A DNA stretch of 64,000 nucleotides from Treponema denticola ATCC 35405 (GCF_000008185.1 NC_002967.9:1488001-1552000); one strand, 5' to 3'. Shown: positions 42,443 through 52,424, counted from the first letter of the stretch. Made by a program: numbers and translations. The notes: generated by a model from the letters alone, not told the origin.

Positions 42443-42753
42443 GTATACCCGATAATACGGAAACTTCTTTTGATCATCGTCTTATTGATGAACAGCTATC
42501 GTCTCGTCTTAGGCTTGCGGTAATGTCCGTCTTAATCGGCTGTGAAAAAATAGAATTTACCCTGCTAAGGGAAAAGGTAAATGCAACCGACGGCAATTTA
42601 ACCGCACACTGTAAAAAGCTGGAAAATGCAGGATATTTGAAGGTTGAAAAACTTTTTGTAAACCGCAAGCCCCTTACCCTTTATTCTGTGACGGATGAGG
42701 GGCGTAAGGCCGTAAAAAATTATATAAAACAGCTTACATCCCTTATAGAATAG
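42439..42753 (+). CDS. Winged-helix transcriptional regulator (HTH_34/PadR-MarR-like)
   Basis: This 104-residue protein is a single winged-helix domain: SRLRLAVMSVLIGCEKIEFTLLREKVNATDGNLTAHCKKLENAGYLKVEKLF, with LTLYSVTDEGRKAVKNYI at the end. The wing and C-terminal helix match the small HTH_34 type, which acts as a repressor in several bacteria. It is likely to control its own operon, including the overlapping membrane protein gene. No ligand domain is present, so it may respond through its partner. Confidence 0.85.
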   Translation: MSIPDNTETSFDHRLIDEQLSSRLRLAVMSVLIGCEKIEFTLLREKVNATDGNLTAHCKKLENAGYLKVEKLFVNRKPLTLYSVTDEGRKAVKNYIKQLTSLIE

Positions 42754-42776
42754 GTAGTGTTTTTTTCATGGCTCCA

Positions 42777-42805
42777 TTGACATATTTTGTCTTTTTGTGT
42801 AATAT
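42777..42805 (+). promoter_or_regulatory. Promoter of yebC
   Basis: TTGACA (42777-42782), a 17-nt spacer and TAATAT (42800-42805), with an AAGGAG ribosome-binding site before the ATG at 42845. Confidence 0.7.
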
Positions 42806-42844
42806 TAAAATCTATTTTTTTTAGAAAGAGAGTAAGGAGTTTTC

Positions 42845-43588
42845 ATGTCAGGACATAGTAAATGGGCGACAATTAAACATGCCAAGGGCGCAGCTGATGC
42901 TAAAAGAGGTCAGCTGTTTACTAAATTTATCAAAGAAATTTCAATTGCTGCAAAAATGGGAGGCGGAGATCCGGCTACTAACCCAAGACTTAGAACAGCT
43001 GTTTTAAAAGCTCGTGCTGCAAACATGCCTAAAGACAACATAGAAAGAGCAATTAAGAAGGGTACAGGAGAGCTTGGAGCTGTAAACTATGAGGAGCTTT
43101 TGTATGAAGGCTACGGCCCCGGCGGAGTTGCCGTTTTGGTTGAAGTTTTAACGGACAACAAAAACAGAACAGCAGCCAGTGTTCGAAATATTTTTACAAA
43201 GAGCGGCGGAAACTTGGGTGCAACAGGTTCCGTAGCTTATATGTTTAACCGAAAAGGTGTTATAGAGTATGATGCCGAGGTGGTCAGTGAAGAAGCAATT
43301 ATGGAAGCTGCTCTTGAGGCAGGAGCCGAAGATATTGCGACTGAAGACGGTGTTATTACCGTAACAACCGATCCCAACGACTTTGCTTCGGTTCTTGAAG
43401 CTTTACAGGAAAAAGGCTTTGAATCCGTATCTGCTGCCGTATCGATGGTTCCCGATACCTATGTAGCCTTAGATGCCGATACAACTCAAAAAGCCTTAAA
43501 GATGATCGATAAGTTGGAAGAAGATGATGATGTTCAGACCGTTTCCTCAAATATCGAAATCCCCGAAGGCTTTGAAATGCCGGAATAA
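42845..43588 (+). CDS. yebC: YebC/PmpR family regulator
   Basis: The 247-residue protein begins [22 protein letters not shown], the unmistakable YebC/TACO1 signature, and continues with [36 protein letters not shown] and a third domain ending PEGFEMPE. Members act as DNA-binding regulators or as translation factors that help ribosomes over proline-rich stretches; the branch cannot be decided here. It has its own promoter and a strong bidirectional terminator. Confidence 0.96.
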   Translation: MSGHSKWATIKHAKGAADAKRGQLFTKFIKEISIAAKMGGGDPATNPRLRTAVLKARAANMPKDNIERAIKKGTGELGAVNYEELLYEGYGPGGVAVLVEVLTDNKNRTAASVRNIFTKSGGNLGATGSVAYMFNRKGVIEYDAEVVSEEAIMEAALEAGAEDIATEDGVITVTTDPNDFASVLEALQEKGFESVSAAVSMVPDTYVALDADTTQKALKMIDKLEEDDDVQTVSSNIEIPEGFEMPE

Positions 43589-43629
43589 TCTTTGAAAATC
43601 CTTTAGGCAGCCGCTTGTCTAAAAGAAAA

Positions 43630-43667
43630 GCCCTTGCAGCTTAATCAAAAACTGCAAGGGCTTTTTT
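43630..43667. terminator. Bidirectional terminator between yebC and gapA
   Basis: GCCCTTGCAG (43630-43639) pairs perfectly with CTGCAAGGGC (43652-43661), followed by a T-run on the plus strand and by CTTTTCTTTT on the minus strand. It can end both convergent genes. Confidence 0.9.
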
Positions 43668-43693
43668 CTTTTACTTAAATTCTTAATGTAATT

Positions 43694-44752
<1,059 letters not shown>

Positions 44753-44769
44753 TTATTTTTATTGTTTTT

Positions 44770-44798
44770 ATATTAACCTATATTAGGTCATATGTCAA
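44770..44798 (-). promoter_or_regulatory. gapA promoter with a 13-bp palindrome in the spacer
   Basis: On the minus strand TTGACA (44798-44793), a 17-nt spacer and TAATAT (44775-44770). Positions 44776-44788 (ACCTA, TAT, TAGGT) form a perfect inverted repeat that fills most of the spacer, a place suited to a repressor. Confidence 0.7.
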
Positions 44799-44819
44799 CT
44801 TTATTTAAGTTCATGCCAT

Positions 44820-45662
44820 TTAGTTAAAATTTAACACAATACCGGCTTCAGCATTGAAAAAAAACTTTTTAACCCGGCTTCCGGCATTTGTTAAAGAAAA
44901 AGAAAATACCGAAGCGCCGAAATTAACAAACCACTCAATATCGCTCGAAGCAGAATGACTTATTCCTGTTTCCAACACAATATCGGCTATTTTTTCATTT
45001 AGTGATCCTGTCTTTTGAAAATGATTTACTCTATAAATTATATTTAAGGGAATTCTTATTCCCGACGGTTTTGAATATGATACCGTATAAAATCCTATAT
45101 CGGATATTGAAATATGTGTTTCGTCCGGATTGTCAACAATACTTTTGTTTTTTTGACTCAACTTTATGGATGCAATTATGTTTGGAAATCTCCAGCCCAA
45201 GTCAAAGTGTCCGTTTTGAAGATATACGTTTTTAGTTTTTACCGATGCTAATGGAATCGAAAAATTTGTATCCAATGATGTAAAAAAACCTATCGGTAAT
45301 TTAAAGGATAAGGATGTTCCTAAACCCGGCTGAAAAATTGTGCTTACATTTTTATTGTCAAATCCTGCATTAAATACACTTAACGTCGGACCGATTGCGA
45401 TATTTATCATATCGGTTGTATAAGCTATTCTTCCCCAAATTATGTTTCCTATGCCTAAATGTCTTTCAATAGCTAATTTTCCGTTTACATTTTTACCAAG
45501 ATCTTCATTTAAGATCAACTTAAATCCGAAGTCAGGTATTTTTCCTGTATAACCATTTGAGTTAAAAGGTGTGTTTCCCACGGTTATAGATGCCGTAACA
45601 TCAAGAGAAAACAAAATACTCACGCATGTAAAAAAAACCAAAATACTCAGTATCTTTTTCAT
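44820..45662 (-). CDS. Exported protein, probable beta-barrel, unknown function
   Basis: This 280-residue protein has a signal peptide (MKKILSILVFFTCVSILF, then SLDVT). The mature part shows alternating strand patterns with conserved glycines (GRIAYTTDMINIAIGPTLSVF, FNAEAGIVLNFN at the end). The final residue is not Phe but the end is strand-like. It looks like an outer-membrane or surface barrel; I recognise no family. Its start codon abuts the stop of the similar upstream gene, so the two are co-expressed and may form a pair. Confidence 0.62.
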   Translation of the reverse strand: MKKILSILVFFTCVSILFSLDVTASITVGNTPFNSNGYTGKIPDFGFKLILNEDLGKNVNGKLAIERHLGIGNIIWGRIAYTTDMINIAIGPTLSVFNAGFDNKNVSTIFQPGLGTSLSFKLPIGFFTSLDTNFSIPLASVKTKNVYLQNGHFDLGWRFPNIIASIKLSQKNKSIVDNPDETHISISDIGFYTVSYSKPSGIRIPLNIIYRVNHFQKTGSLNEKIADIVLETGISHSASSDIEWFVNFGASVFSFSLTNAGSRVKKFFFNAEAGIVLNFN

Positions 45663-46819
45663 TAGTACACCGCCTTTATTGATATTTGTGCCGTTATCAT
45701 TTTTGATATATCGTTGTAAAGCAGGGGATTTACAGGTAGACGAAAATCGAGTGTAAAGCCGTCTGCTCTTATGGTATAAAAAGGACTGATTAAAAACGAG
45801 AAGGGGGTTATCATTGTAGGTTTTAATGGATTTACCGTTCCCATCAGATGGATTCCGCCTTCCATGTTTTTTGTTTCAAGATTTCCAATGCCTACATCAG
45901 CGCTTAAACCGGTAAAAAAAGAATCTTTTAATAAGGGATCATTGATGCTTTTGGGAAGTAAAAAAACAGGTGCTACAAAACAAGCTATGTTTGATCTTAT
46001 CAAATCTTTTTTTATTCTCGCCTCAAATGATGCATAAAAATTTGAAGTAAAGTCTTTAACATCAATATTTTCGATTTTTATTTCCGCTATACCTACCTCG
46101 GTAAAAAAGTCATAGCTGTCATCTGCCTGAAAAAGCATTGCAAGACCTGACCTGATTTTTGTTTTTATCACATTTTTTGGAAAAGAGGCTCCGGCAAAAA
46201 AATCAAAGGCAAAAAAGTCAAAGGCTCCGCCCATTCTAAAGTCCGATTTGATCTGAAGATTATCTCCCAATTTTTCATTCCAAGTCAGGTATGTTCCAAG
46301 GTAAAAACCGGAAAAAAAGGCTCCATAAATTCCAAATCCGGTTCCTTGTACAAAATTGCGCGGACGGAAAGCCGAAGCGGGATGATAACGCCTAAATTCG
46401 GGATCAGGCATTTTTACTTTAAGGTGTTCCTGTAAAATGGAGTCTGAACCTAAGGTATCATATGTGCCGGTAAAGACAGCAAAAGAAAGAGGGCGATTTT
46501 GTATTTTAGGAAAATTGAGGGATGCTCCTAAAAAGCGGAAATTTCCATCGAACTTCGGATCTTGAGCCTGAGAAAAAAAATCTATAAGCTTGTCAATATT
46601 TGCATCGATATTCATATCAAAGTAAAACTTATTAGACGGTTCCATCCTGAGTTTGAGCTGTATTAGAGAGTCGGCGGTTACATATGGTTTGGTAGTTAAG
46701 CCGTAAAAAGTATTGGTGTTTTCAAAATGAGGGACCGAAAATCCTTGGGAAAAAACAAGGGAAGTCTTTATTAAAAAGAAGAATAATAAAAATTTTATTT
46801 TTTTGCTTTTGATACTCAT
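45662..46819 (-). CDS. Exported protein, probable beta-barrel, unknown function
   Basis: This 385-residue protein has a signal peptide (MSIKSKKIKFLLFFFLIKTS, then LVFSQG). The mature chain is rich in aromatic and glycine-containing strands (FFAGASFPKNVIKTKIRSG, GFGIYGAFFSGFYLGTYL), consistent with an outer-membrane barrel. I recognise no family. It is the first gene of a two-gene unit with the 44820-45662 gene. The upstream region to 46948 (about 130 bases) contains the cheA promoter on the other strand and no other recognisable signal. Confidence 0.62.
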   Translation of the reverse strand: MSIKSKKIKFLLFFFLIKTSLVFSQGFSVPHFENTNTFYGLTTKPYVTADSLIQLKLRMEPSNKFYFDMNIDANIDKLIDFFSQAQDPKFDGNFRFLGASLNFPKIQNRPLSFAVFTGTYDTLGSDSILQEHLKVKMPDPEFRRYHPASAFRPRNFVQGTGFGIYGAFFSGFYLGTYLTWNEKLGDNLQIKSDFRMGGAFDFFAFDFFAGASFPKNVIKTKIRSGLAMLFQADDSYDFFTEVGIAEIKIENIDVKDFTSNFYASFEARIKKDLIRSNIACFVAPVFLLPKSINDPLLKDSFFTGLSADVGIGNLETKNMEGGIHLMGTVNPLKPTMITPFSFLISPFYTIRADGFTLDFRLPVNPLLYNDISKMITAQISIKAVY

Positions 46820-46914
46820 ACCTGCATATTTTACAATAAATTTAAAAAAAAATCTAGTTAAGTTTAAAAAAAAGCTCTTATAAATAAAAAAACTAAAAAA
46901 AAGCAGTTTTCTTC

Positions 46915-46942
46915 TTGACTAATATTGCAAATAGTATAGAAT
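46915..46942 (+). promoter_or_regulatory. Promoter of the chemotaxis operon
   Basis: TTGACT (46915-46920), a 16-nt spacer and TAGAAT (46937-46942). The cheA ATG follows only 6 nt later and there is no Shine-Dalgarno, so the mRNA is predicted to be leaderless. Confidence 0.6.
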
Positions 46943-46948
46943 ATACGT

Positions 46949-49354
46949 ATGAGTGATTATCTTGATATCAATAACGAAGAACTTTTAAAAGATTTTTTCA
47001 GTGAAGCTGAACAACAGGTCGAAATACTTGAAAGCAATGTTTTGGTTATAGAGCAAAATCCCGAGGATCGTAACTCCATTGATGAGATATTCAGAGCAGC
47101 TCATACTTTAAAGGGCGGTTCTGCTACTGTAGAGATGTTGGAGTTGTCTAAATTTACTCACGCAATGGAAGATCTTCTTGATGAGATTAGAAGCGGTTCA
47201 GTTAAAGTAACCGGAGAAACCGTAGACTTGCTGTTAAAATCCATAGATATAATTAAACTTATGTTGGATGCCAGAGCCTCAGGTTCCATATACTCGGATG
47301 ATGTGTCCGGTATTGTAAATCAATTAAGATCATTTATTCCTGCAAAGGCAGAAAAAAAGAGCAGTAAGGCTTCGGCACCTAAGGTTTCTATTCCTGCATC
47401 AGTTTCTCCTGTTTCTGCACCAAAAGTTCAGGCTTCGGCTTCAAATTTGGATATCAAAGATTATTTTTCAGAGTATGAAATTCTTGAGTTGGCAGAGACA
47501 ATCCAAAAAGGTGAAGACTTATATGCCGTTATAGTAAAATTCGATGAATCCAATTTAATGAATTCCGTAGGCGGTATTCAGGTTTTTGCCGCCTTAAAAG
47601 ATTATGGCAGCGTTTTAAAAACAGTTCCCGATTTTGATGCCTTATATGAAGACGAATTCCATGAAACGGTAATTTACTTTTTATCTTCAGCATCGGACAG
47701 CAAAATATTGGAAAAGGCAGCCTTTATAGGCGATGTTACTCTTTCTGCAAGTGCCGAAAGACTTGACATTAAGGATAAAACTCCTGAAAGTCCCAAACCT
47801 GCAAAGGCTGCTCCTGCACAGTCTGCTCCCGAAGCTAGCGTTTCTGAGGTAAAAGTTTCCGAAAAGACGGAAGAAAAACCTGTTCAAGAATCTAAAGAAC
47901 AGCCTTCCAAACCTGAGAAAAAACAGTCTCAAACAAGCCCGCAAGGAAGCGGCCATTCATCCGGTTCCATATTGCGTGTAGATGCAAACAGAATAGATTA
48001 TCTTTTGAACTTGGTAAGTGAGACCGTTATAACTAAGGCCTCTTTAAATCAAAGCACTATTGAATTTGCAGAGCTCTACGATAAGTTTCAAAACTCCAGT
48101 ACAATTTACAAGGATAAAACTAGAAGGCTATTGGATAAGATGCCCGAATACCTCGAAAAAATTCAGCAGGGTTATGATATCAATTCCATAAAACAGGATG
48201 TTTTAAACGAATATTCAAGCCTCTTGGAGGTTTTCGGAGATTTTGACTCTTTAATGAAGGCTGCCGTTACAAAGTTTAAGTCTTCATCTCAAAACTTGGG
48301 CCGTATTTCCGGCGAACTTCAAGAAGGGGTTATGAAAATACGAATGGTTCCCATCAGTCAGATTTTCAGCCGCTTCCCTCGTGTGGTTCGAGACCTTTCA
48401 AGAGACTTAAATAAAAATGTTCAACTTGTAATTGAAGGTGAAGATACTGAACTTGACAAGTCGGTTGTCGAAGACTTGCTTGATCCTATAATGCACTGTG
48501 TAAGAAACTCTCTTGATCATGGTGTTGAGTCTCCGGAGGTAAGAAAAGGTCTTGGTAAGCCGGAGCAGGGAATCCTTCTTCTTAAAGCCAGTAACGAAGG
48601 CAATATGATTGTTATCGAAGTTGCCGATGACGGTCATGGAATTGATGTTGAAGCGGTAAAGCAAAAGGCTGTTGAAAGAGGAATTTTACACCCGAATAAA
48701 AGCCTTACCGATGTTGAGGCCTTCCAGTTGGTTTTTGCTCCCGGTTTTTCGACAAGTAAAACGATTTCGAGCGTATCTGGCCGAGGTGTAGGTCTTGATG
48801 TAGTTAAGACTCATATAGAAAAATTAAACGGAACGGTTATGGTAGAATCCGAACCCAATGTCGGAACCCGTTTTATTATAAAACTTCCCTTGACTCTGGC
48901 TATTATACAGGGGCTTTTGATCAGGGTAGGGGACGAAGTTTACTCGATTCCTATTACTTCGGTTATAGAAAGTCACAGGGTAAAACCCGATGAAATTAAC
49001 CGCATAGATAATTATGAAGTTTTTAATGTCCGTGATGAGGTATACAGCCTTTTAAGGCTTAACCGCCTGTTCGGTATTACATCGGCAGAAACCGATGATG
49101 ACGGATATAATTATATAGTTGTTGTAGGAACCGAAGAAAAAAAAGTAGGTCTTATGGTAGACAGTCTTATTGGTGAAGAGGCTGTTGTAATAAAGCCCTT
49201 GAAGGATCAGTTTACTAATTCTCCGGGAATTGCCGGTGCTTCTATTTTAGGCGACGGCTCCGTTTCGTTGATTATAGATGTTGCACAGCTGCTTGAGCTT
49301 GGCTTAAAACAGGAAATGCAGGCTAGGGAGCGCCGCGAGGCTTCAATTTGGTAG
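46949..49354 (+). CDS. cheA: Chemotaxis histidine kinase CheA
   Basis: The 801-residue kinase couples chemoreceptors to CheY. P1 (residues 1-110) holds the phosphorylated His52 in RAAHTLKGGS. A globular domain at about 165-285 sits where P2 is expected. A Pro/Ser/Lys linker (about 285-345) precedes P3 (about 350-470), which is longer than the usual ~65 residues and has an extra helical stretch. P4 contains HCVRNSLDHGVE (N box), ADDGHGID (G1) and SGRGVGLDVVK (G2). P5 is the CheW-like C-terminal domain. T. denticola CheA is known in the literature for an atypical P3. It leads cheW-CheR, cheX and cheY with gaps of 16-24 nt. Confidence 0.95.
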   Translation: MSDYLDINNEELLKDFFSEAEQQVEILESNVLVIEQNPEDRNSIDEIFRAAHTLKGGSATVEMLELSKFTHAMEDLLDEIRSGSVKVTGETVDLLLKSIDIIKLMLDARASGSIYSDDVSGIVNQLRSFIPAKAEKKSSKASAPKVSIPASVSPVSAPKVQASASNLDIKDYFSEYEILELAETIQKGEDLYAVIVKFDESNLMNSVGGIQVFAALKDYGSVLKTVPDFDALYEDEFHETVIYFLSSASDSKILEKAAFIGDVTLSASAERLDIKDKTPESPKPAKAAPAQSAPEASVSEVKVSEKTEEKPVQESKEQPSKPEKKQSQTSPQGSGHSSGSILRVDANRIDYLLNLVSETVITKASLNQSTIEFAELYDKFQNSSTIYKDKTRRLLDKMPEYLEKIQQGYDINSIKQDVLNEYSSLLEVFGDFDSLMKAAVTKFKSSSQNLGRISGELQEGVMKIRMVPISQIFSRFPRVVRDLSRDLNKNVQLVIEGEDTELDKSVVEDLLDPIMHCVRNSLDHGVESPEVRKGLGKPEQGILLLKASNEGNMIVIEVADDGHGIDVEAVKQKAVERGILHPNKSLTDVEAFQLVFAPGFSTSKTISSVSGRGVGLDVVKTHIEKLNGTVMVESEPNVGTRFIIKLPLTLAIIQGLLIRVGDEVYSIPITSVIESHRVKPDEINRIDNYEVFNVRDEVYSLLRLNRLFGITSAETDDDGYNYIVVVGTEEKKVGLMVDSLIGEEAVVIKPLKDQFTNSPGIAGASILGDGSVSLIIDVAQLLELGLKQEMQARERREASIW

Positions 49355-49370
49355 GTTAAGGAAAGACATT

Positions 49371-50705
49371 ATGGAAGAAATGAAAGAACTAAAGGTAAAT
49401 ACGGGCGTAGGCATCGGAGATACTGATTCTCTACACGAGCAGATGATTGTTGTAGATTTTAAGATGGTAACATTTTCTCTTGCCGGTAAAGATTATGCAA
49501 TAGACATTATGCGTGTTAAGGAAATAGCAAAGGCCGGAAATTTTACCTATGTACCCAATACTTCTCCCTTTGTTTTGGGAGTATACAACCTCCGCGGTGA
49601 TATTATTCCGATAATCGATTTGCGTATTTTCTTTAATATTCCGGTACCGGCCCGCAAAAAAAACCAGCCTGAAAGCATGGTTATCATAAATGTTCAAGAT
49701 CAGACCTTCGGTGTTGTAGTTGACTTTATCGATAAGGTTGTGGGTGTATCCAGCAGTACAATTCAACCCCCTCATCCTATCTTCGGCGATATAAATATTA
49801 AATATATTCACGGTGTTGTAGAAAACGGAGGCCATCTTTACATTCTTCTTGATGTCGATAAGATATTTGCTTCGCGTCAAAAAGAAGAAGTCAAGGAAGA
49901 CTTGGCTCCTGTTGCGGCAAGCGTAGTAAAGGAACCGGTAAAGCTTCAAGGCGGTCAATCTTCAGAAAATCTGGATATAAAATTTATAGGCGATACATTA
50001 TCTGCTATGGGTAAATTCTATATTTCTGCCGTTAATGAAGATTGGGTCAAGGAAAGGTATTTGGAGTGGAAGGATATACGCCCTTCAGGAAGTTTGCAAA
50101 TTCAATCCGAAAAAGATGCCGGAGAATTTTTATCATCTTTCTTGTCACCTTTTACAAAGAGTTTTTGGAGTGAGGCCTATATAAATGCCTATTATAAAAT
50201 GCTTCCGGAGAATGCTTCTTCCGTAATTAATGTTTGGTGTATAGGATGCGGTCAAGGATATGAAGCATACAGCCTTGCTGTTCTATTAAAAATGCGTTAT
50301 CCTCGTGCTCATGTAAAGATTTATGCAAATGATTCGGATTTGTTGGCTATTTCGAATGCTCCCATGCTTTCGGTTCCCGATGATATTGCTTCCGGTATTT
50401 ATGAGCCCCATATTACAAAGACTGCTTCCGGAAATTTGACATTTTCAAAAGAGATAAAAGATATGATTCTTTTTGAGTACCATGATTGTACTCATCAAAA
50501 TGCCGTTCCCGATGTAGATATAATTGTTGCAAGGGATGTTTTATCGTTTATGAACCCAAATGTTCAGAGAACCCTGATAGAAGAATTTAGGGAAAAACTT
50601 AAGGATTCCGGACTTATAATTCTGGGTCATAATGAGGCAATGCCCAAGCAGGACGGCTGGCTGAGAAACAGCTCAGGTGATATTGTAATTTTTACAAAAG
50701 AATAA
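49371..50705 (+). CDS. cheW: CheW fused to a CheR-like domain
   Basis: The 444-residue protein joins two domains. The CheW domain (about 25-165) has FSLAGKDYAIDIMRVKEIAK and VPNTSPFVLGVYNLRGDIIPIIDLR, which link CheA to receptors. The C-terminal part (about 205-444) resembles the CheR methyltransferase core: VWCIGCGQGYEAYSLAVLL and VDIIVARDVLSFMNPNVQ. In active CheR the SAM motif reads GCxxGEExYS and later CRNVLIYF; here the first Glu is Tyr and the Asn is Asp, and the N-terminal helical subdomain is short. It is probably a structural, not catalytic, domain. Such CheW-CheR-like fusions are described in T. denticola. Confidence 0.92.
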   Translation: MEEMKELKVNTGVGIGDTDSLHEQMIVVDFKMVTFSLAGKDYAIDIMRVKEIAKAGNFTYVPNTSPFVLGVYNLRGDIIPIIDLRIFFNIPVPARKKNQPESMVIINVQDQTFGVVVDFIDKVVGVSSSTIQPPHPIFGDINIKYIHGVVENGGHLYILLDVDKIFASRQKEEVKEDLAPVAASVVKEPVKLQGGQSSENLDIKFIGDTLSAMGKFYISAVNEDWVKERYLEWKDIRPSGSLQIQSEKDAGEFLSSFLSPFTKSFWSEAYINAYYKMLPENASSVINVWCIGCGQGYEAYSLAVLLKMRYPRAHVKIYANDSDLLAISNAPMLSVPDDIASGIYEPHITKTASGNLTFSKEIKDMILFEYHDCTHQNAVPDVDIIVARDVLSFMNPNVQRTLIEEFREKLKDSGLIILGHNEAMPKQDGWLRNSSGDIVIFTKE

Positions 50706-50729
50706 ATATAAAAGGATAAGGAGAAATAA

Positions 50730-51194
50730 ATGCGTGTAGAGTATATTAATCCGTTTAGCGAAGCTGCTTACAATATCCTGTCACAAGTTTTAAGTGAGGA
50801 TATAAAACGCGGCGACTTGTACCTAAAATCGACTTGTATGCCGGTTATGGGCGTCGCAGCTATTGTAGGTCTTGCCGGGGATGTTGAGGGCCGAGTCATC
50901 TTTGATATGACCTTGGATACGGCTTTAAAGATTGCCTCTGCAATGAATAACGAGGAATTGGCAGAATTTGATGAGCTTGCTCGCGCAACGATTACGGAAT
51001 TGGCTAATCTTATTACGGCGCAGGCTGTAACAAAGCTTCATGACTTAGGATTTAAGTTTGACTTAACTCCTCCGGCTCTTTTTACGGGCGAAAACATGAA
51101 GATATCCAATAATGATATCGAAGCTTTAATTGTGCCGATGACGGCTCCGCAAGGTAGAGTAGAAATCAACGTTGCAATTCGTGACCGAGTATAA
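50730..51194 (+). CDS. cheX: CheY-P phosphatase CheX
   Basis: This 154-residue protein belongs to the CheC/CheX/FliY family. It has GVAAIVGLAGDVEGRVIF and ATITELANLITAQAV, in which the ELAN carries the Glu and Asn that catalyse dephosphorylation of CheY. CheX is the main CheY phosphatase in spirochaetes. The AAGGAG ribosome-binding site is 6 nt from the ATG. Position between cheW and cheY matches the known spirochaete operon. Confidence 0.93.
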   Translation: MRVEYINPFSEAAYNILSQVLSEDIKRGDLYLKSTCMPVMGVAAIVGLAGDVEGRVIFDMTLDTALKIASAMNNEELAEFDELARATITELANLITAQAVTKLHDLGFKFDLTPPALFTGENMKISNNDIEALIVPMTAPQGRVEINVAIRDRV

Positions 51195-51215
51195 AAAAGT
51201 TAAAGGAGTTTTATT

Positions 51216-51656
51216 ATGATATCGAAACAGGACTTTCCCAATATTAACGAGAGGGCACCTGAAGGGAAAAAACCGGATGGAACGCCTTACAAGATTTTGG
51301 TTGTTGATGATTCTATATTTGTTACAAAGCAAATAGGACAGATATTGAATAGCGAGGGCTATGAAGTTGTTGCTACGGCTGTTGACGGATTTGAGGGCGT
51401 TGAAAAATATAAAGAATTATGTCCCAATGTCGACCTCGTAACAATGGATATTACAATGCCTAAAATGGACGGTTTAACTGCCTTGGAACAGATAATGGCA
51501 TTCGATAAAAATGCCAAGGTAGTTATGATAAGTGCTCTGGGAAAGGAAGAACTTGTAAAAAAAGCTCTTTTACTTGGAGCCAAGAACTATATCGTAAAGC
51601 CGCTTGACCGCAAAAAAGTTTTGGAGCGTGTCGCAGGTGTCCTAGGTATTTCCTAA
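51216..51656 (+). CDS. cheY: Chemotaxis response regulator CheY
   Basis: This 146-residue single receiver domain is preceded by a 25-residue N-terminal extension. Asp31/Asp32 (VVDDS) bind metal, Asp78 (TMDITMPKMDG) is the phosphorylation site, Ser106 (MISALGK) and Lys128 (IVKPL) complete the site. It carries the signal from CheA to the flagellar switch. The extension (MISKQDFPNINERAPEGKKP) is unusual for CheY but seen in spirochaetes. The gene ends in a strong bidirectional terminator. Confidence 0.95.
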   Translation: MISKQDFPNINERAPEGKKPDGTPYKILVVDDSIFVTKQIGQILNSEGYEVVATAVDGFEGVEKYKELCPNVDLVTMDITMPKMDGLTALEQIMAFDKNAKVVMISALGKEELVKKALLLGAKNYIVKPLDRKKVLERVAGVLGIS

Positions 51657-51662
51657 TCTTAT

Positions 51663-51701
51663 AAAAGAGGCTTAAATCCCATGGTTTAAGCCTCTTTTTT
51701 T
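51663..51701. terminator. Bidirectional terminator after cheY
   Basis: AAAAGAGGCTTAAA (51663-51676) pairs with TTTAAGCCTCTTTT (51685-51698), followed by T-rich bases on both strands. It overlaps the stop codon of the convergent gene at 51686. Confidence 0.9.
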
Positions 51702-52306
51702 AGTTTTATAAGTCTGTAACGCTTGTTTGCTTTTAAAATGGTATATCTATTGCTAAAACTTTTTTTGAGAGATTTTTTTAGGTTGTAAACATGATTATAG
51801 ATGCTGTTTTGTTTTGAAGGAATTTTTTCTCCCCAAAAAATTGTGCTTATCTCTTCATCGCTTAATCCTTTTTGTCTGTTTATAATTAAATGCTTTAGTA
51901 AGATTCCGGATTTTTTAGGCAGGCTGTAAATATAGTCCTTATTAAGATCAGGCCTTCTTTTACATTTTGAAAGAATTATTTTGAGGATTTTTTCATTTCC
52001 TCTTATGTTTTCAGGTATTCCGGAAGAGCTTACTATATTGATATTTTTTATATTATAGCAATCTTCGTGAAAATAAGTGCAAATTGTAATATCCTTGTAT
52101 ATCTTTTTTATCAATCGAGCTTCATTCAAACTATAATGAGCCAATTCTTTTGTTGCTACAATGATGGCATCCAATTCGGGATCCAAATAATTACATATAA
52201 ATTTACTGCCGTTTTCTGCAGCAATAGTTATAATTCCATGATTTTCCAGCTTTTCACACAAAAAGGCGAGAGTTTCTATTTTTCTATCAAAAACCAACAC
52301 TTTCAT
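51686..52306 (-). CDS. Atypical response regulator: pseudo-receiver plus winged helix
   Basis: This 206-residue protein starts like a receiver domain (MKVLVFDRKIETLAFLCEKLENHGIITIAA, then LDPELDAIIVATKELAHYSLNEARLIK). The residue where the phosphorylated Asp should be is Ala/Thr (about 51-52), so phosphorylation by the usual route is not expected. The C-terminal domain (about 118-200) has the OmpR/SARP-type winged-helix pattern LSDEEISTIFWGEKIPSKQ and SIYNHVYNLKKSLKK, ending GYRL-like KRYRLIKLK. It is probably a transcription factor controlled by a ligand or protein. It is convergent with cheY and divergent from smc. Confidence 0.72.
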   Translation of the reverse strand: MKVLVFDRKIETLAFLCEKLENHGIITIAAENGSKFICNYLDPELDAIIVATKELAHYSLNEARLIKKIYKDITICTYFHEDCYNIKNINIVSSSGIPENIRGNEKILKIILSKCKRRPDLNKDYIYSLPKKSGILLKHLIINRQKGLSDEEISTIFWGEKIPSKQNSIYNHVYNLKKSLKKSFSNRYTILKANKRYRLIKLKKEA

Positions 52307-52360
52307 AACACCCTTTTATCGGAAAAATTATCCTATCCCTTAAAAACTTTTCAATTCCTA

Positions 52361-52389
52361 ATGACAAACAAGCAAATAAATTGTATAAT
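52361..52389 (+). promoter_or_regulatory. Promoter of smc
   Basis: ATGACA (52361-52366), a 17-nt spacer and a perfect TATAAT (52384-52389). The leader is about 28 nt with AAAGGA before the ATG. Confidence 0.6.
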
Positions 52390-52424
52390 CTTTTATATGT
52401 ACATGTTAAAAGGATGTTCGGGCT

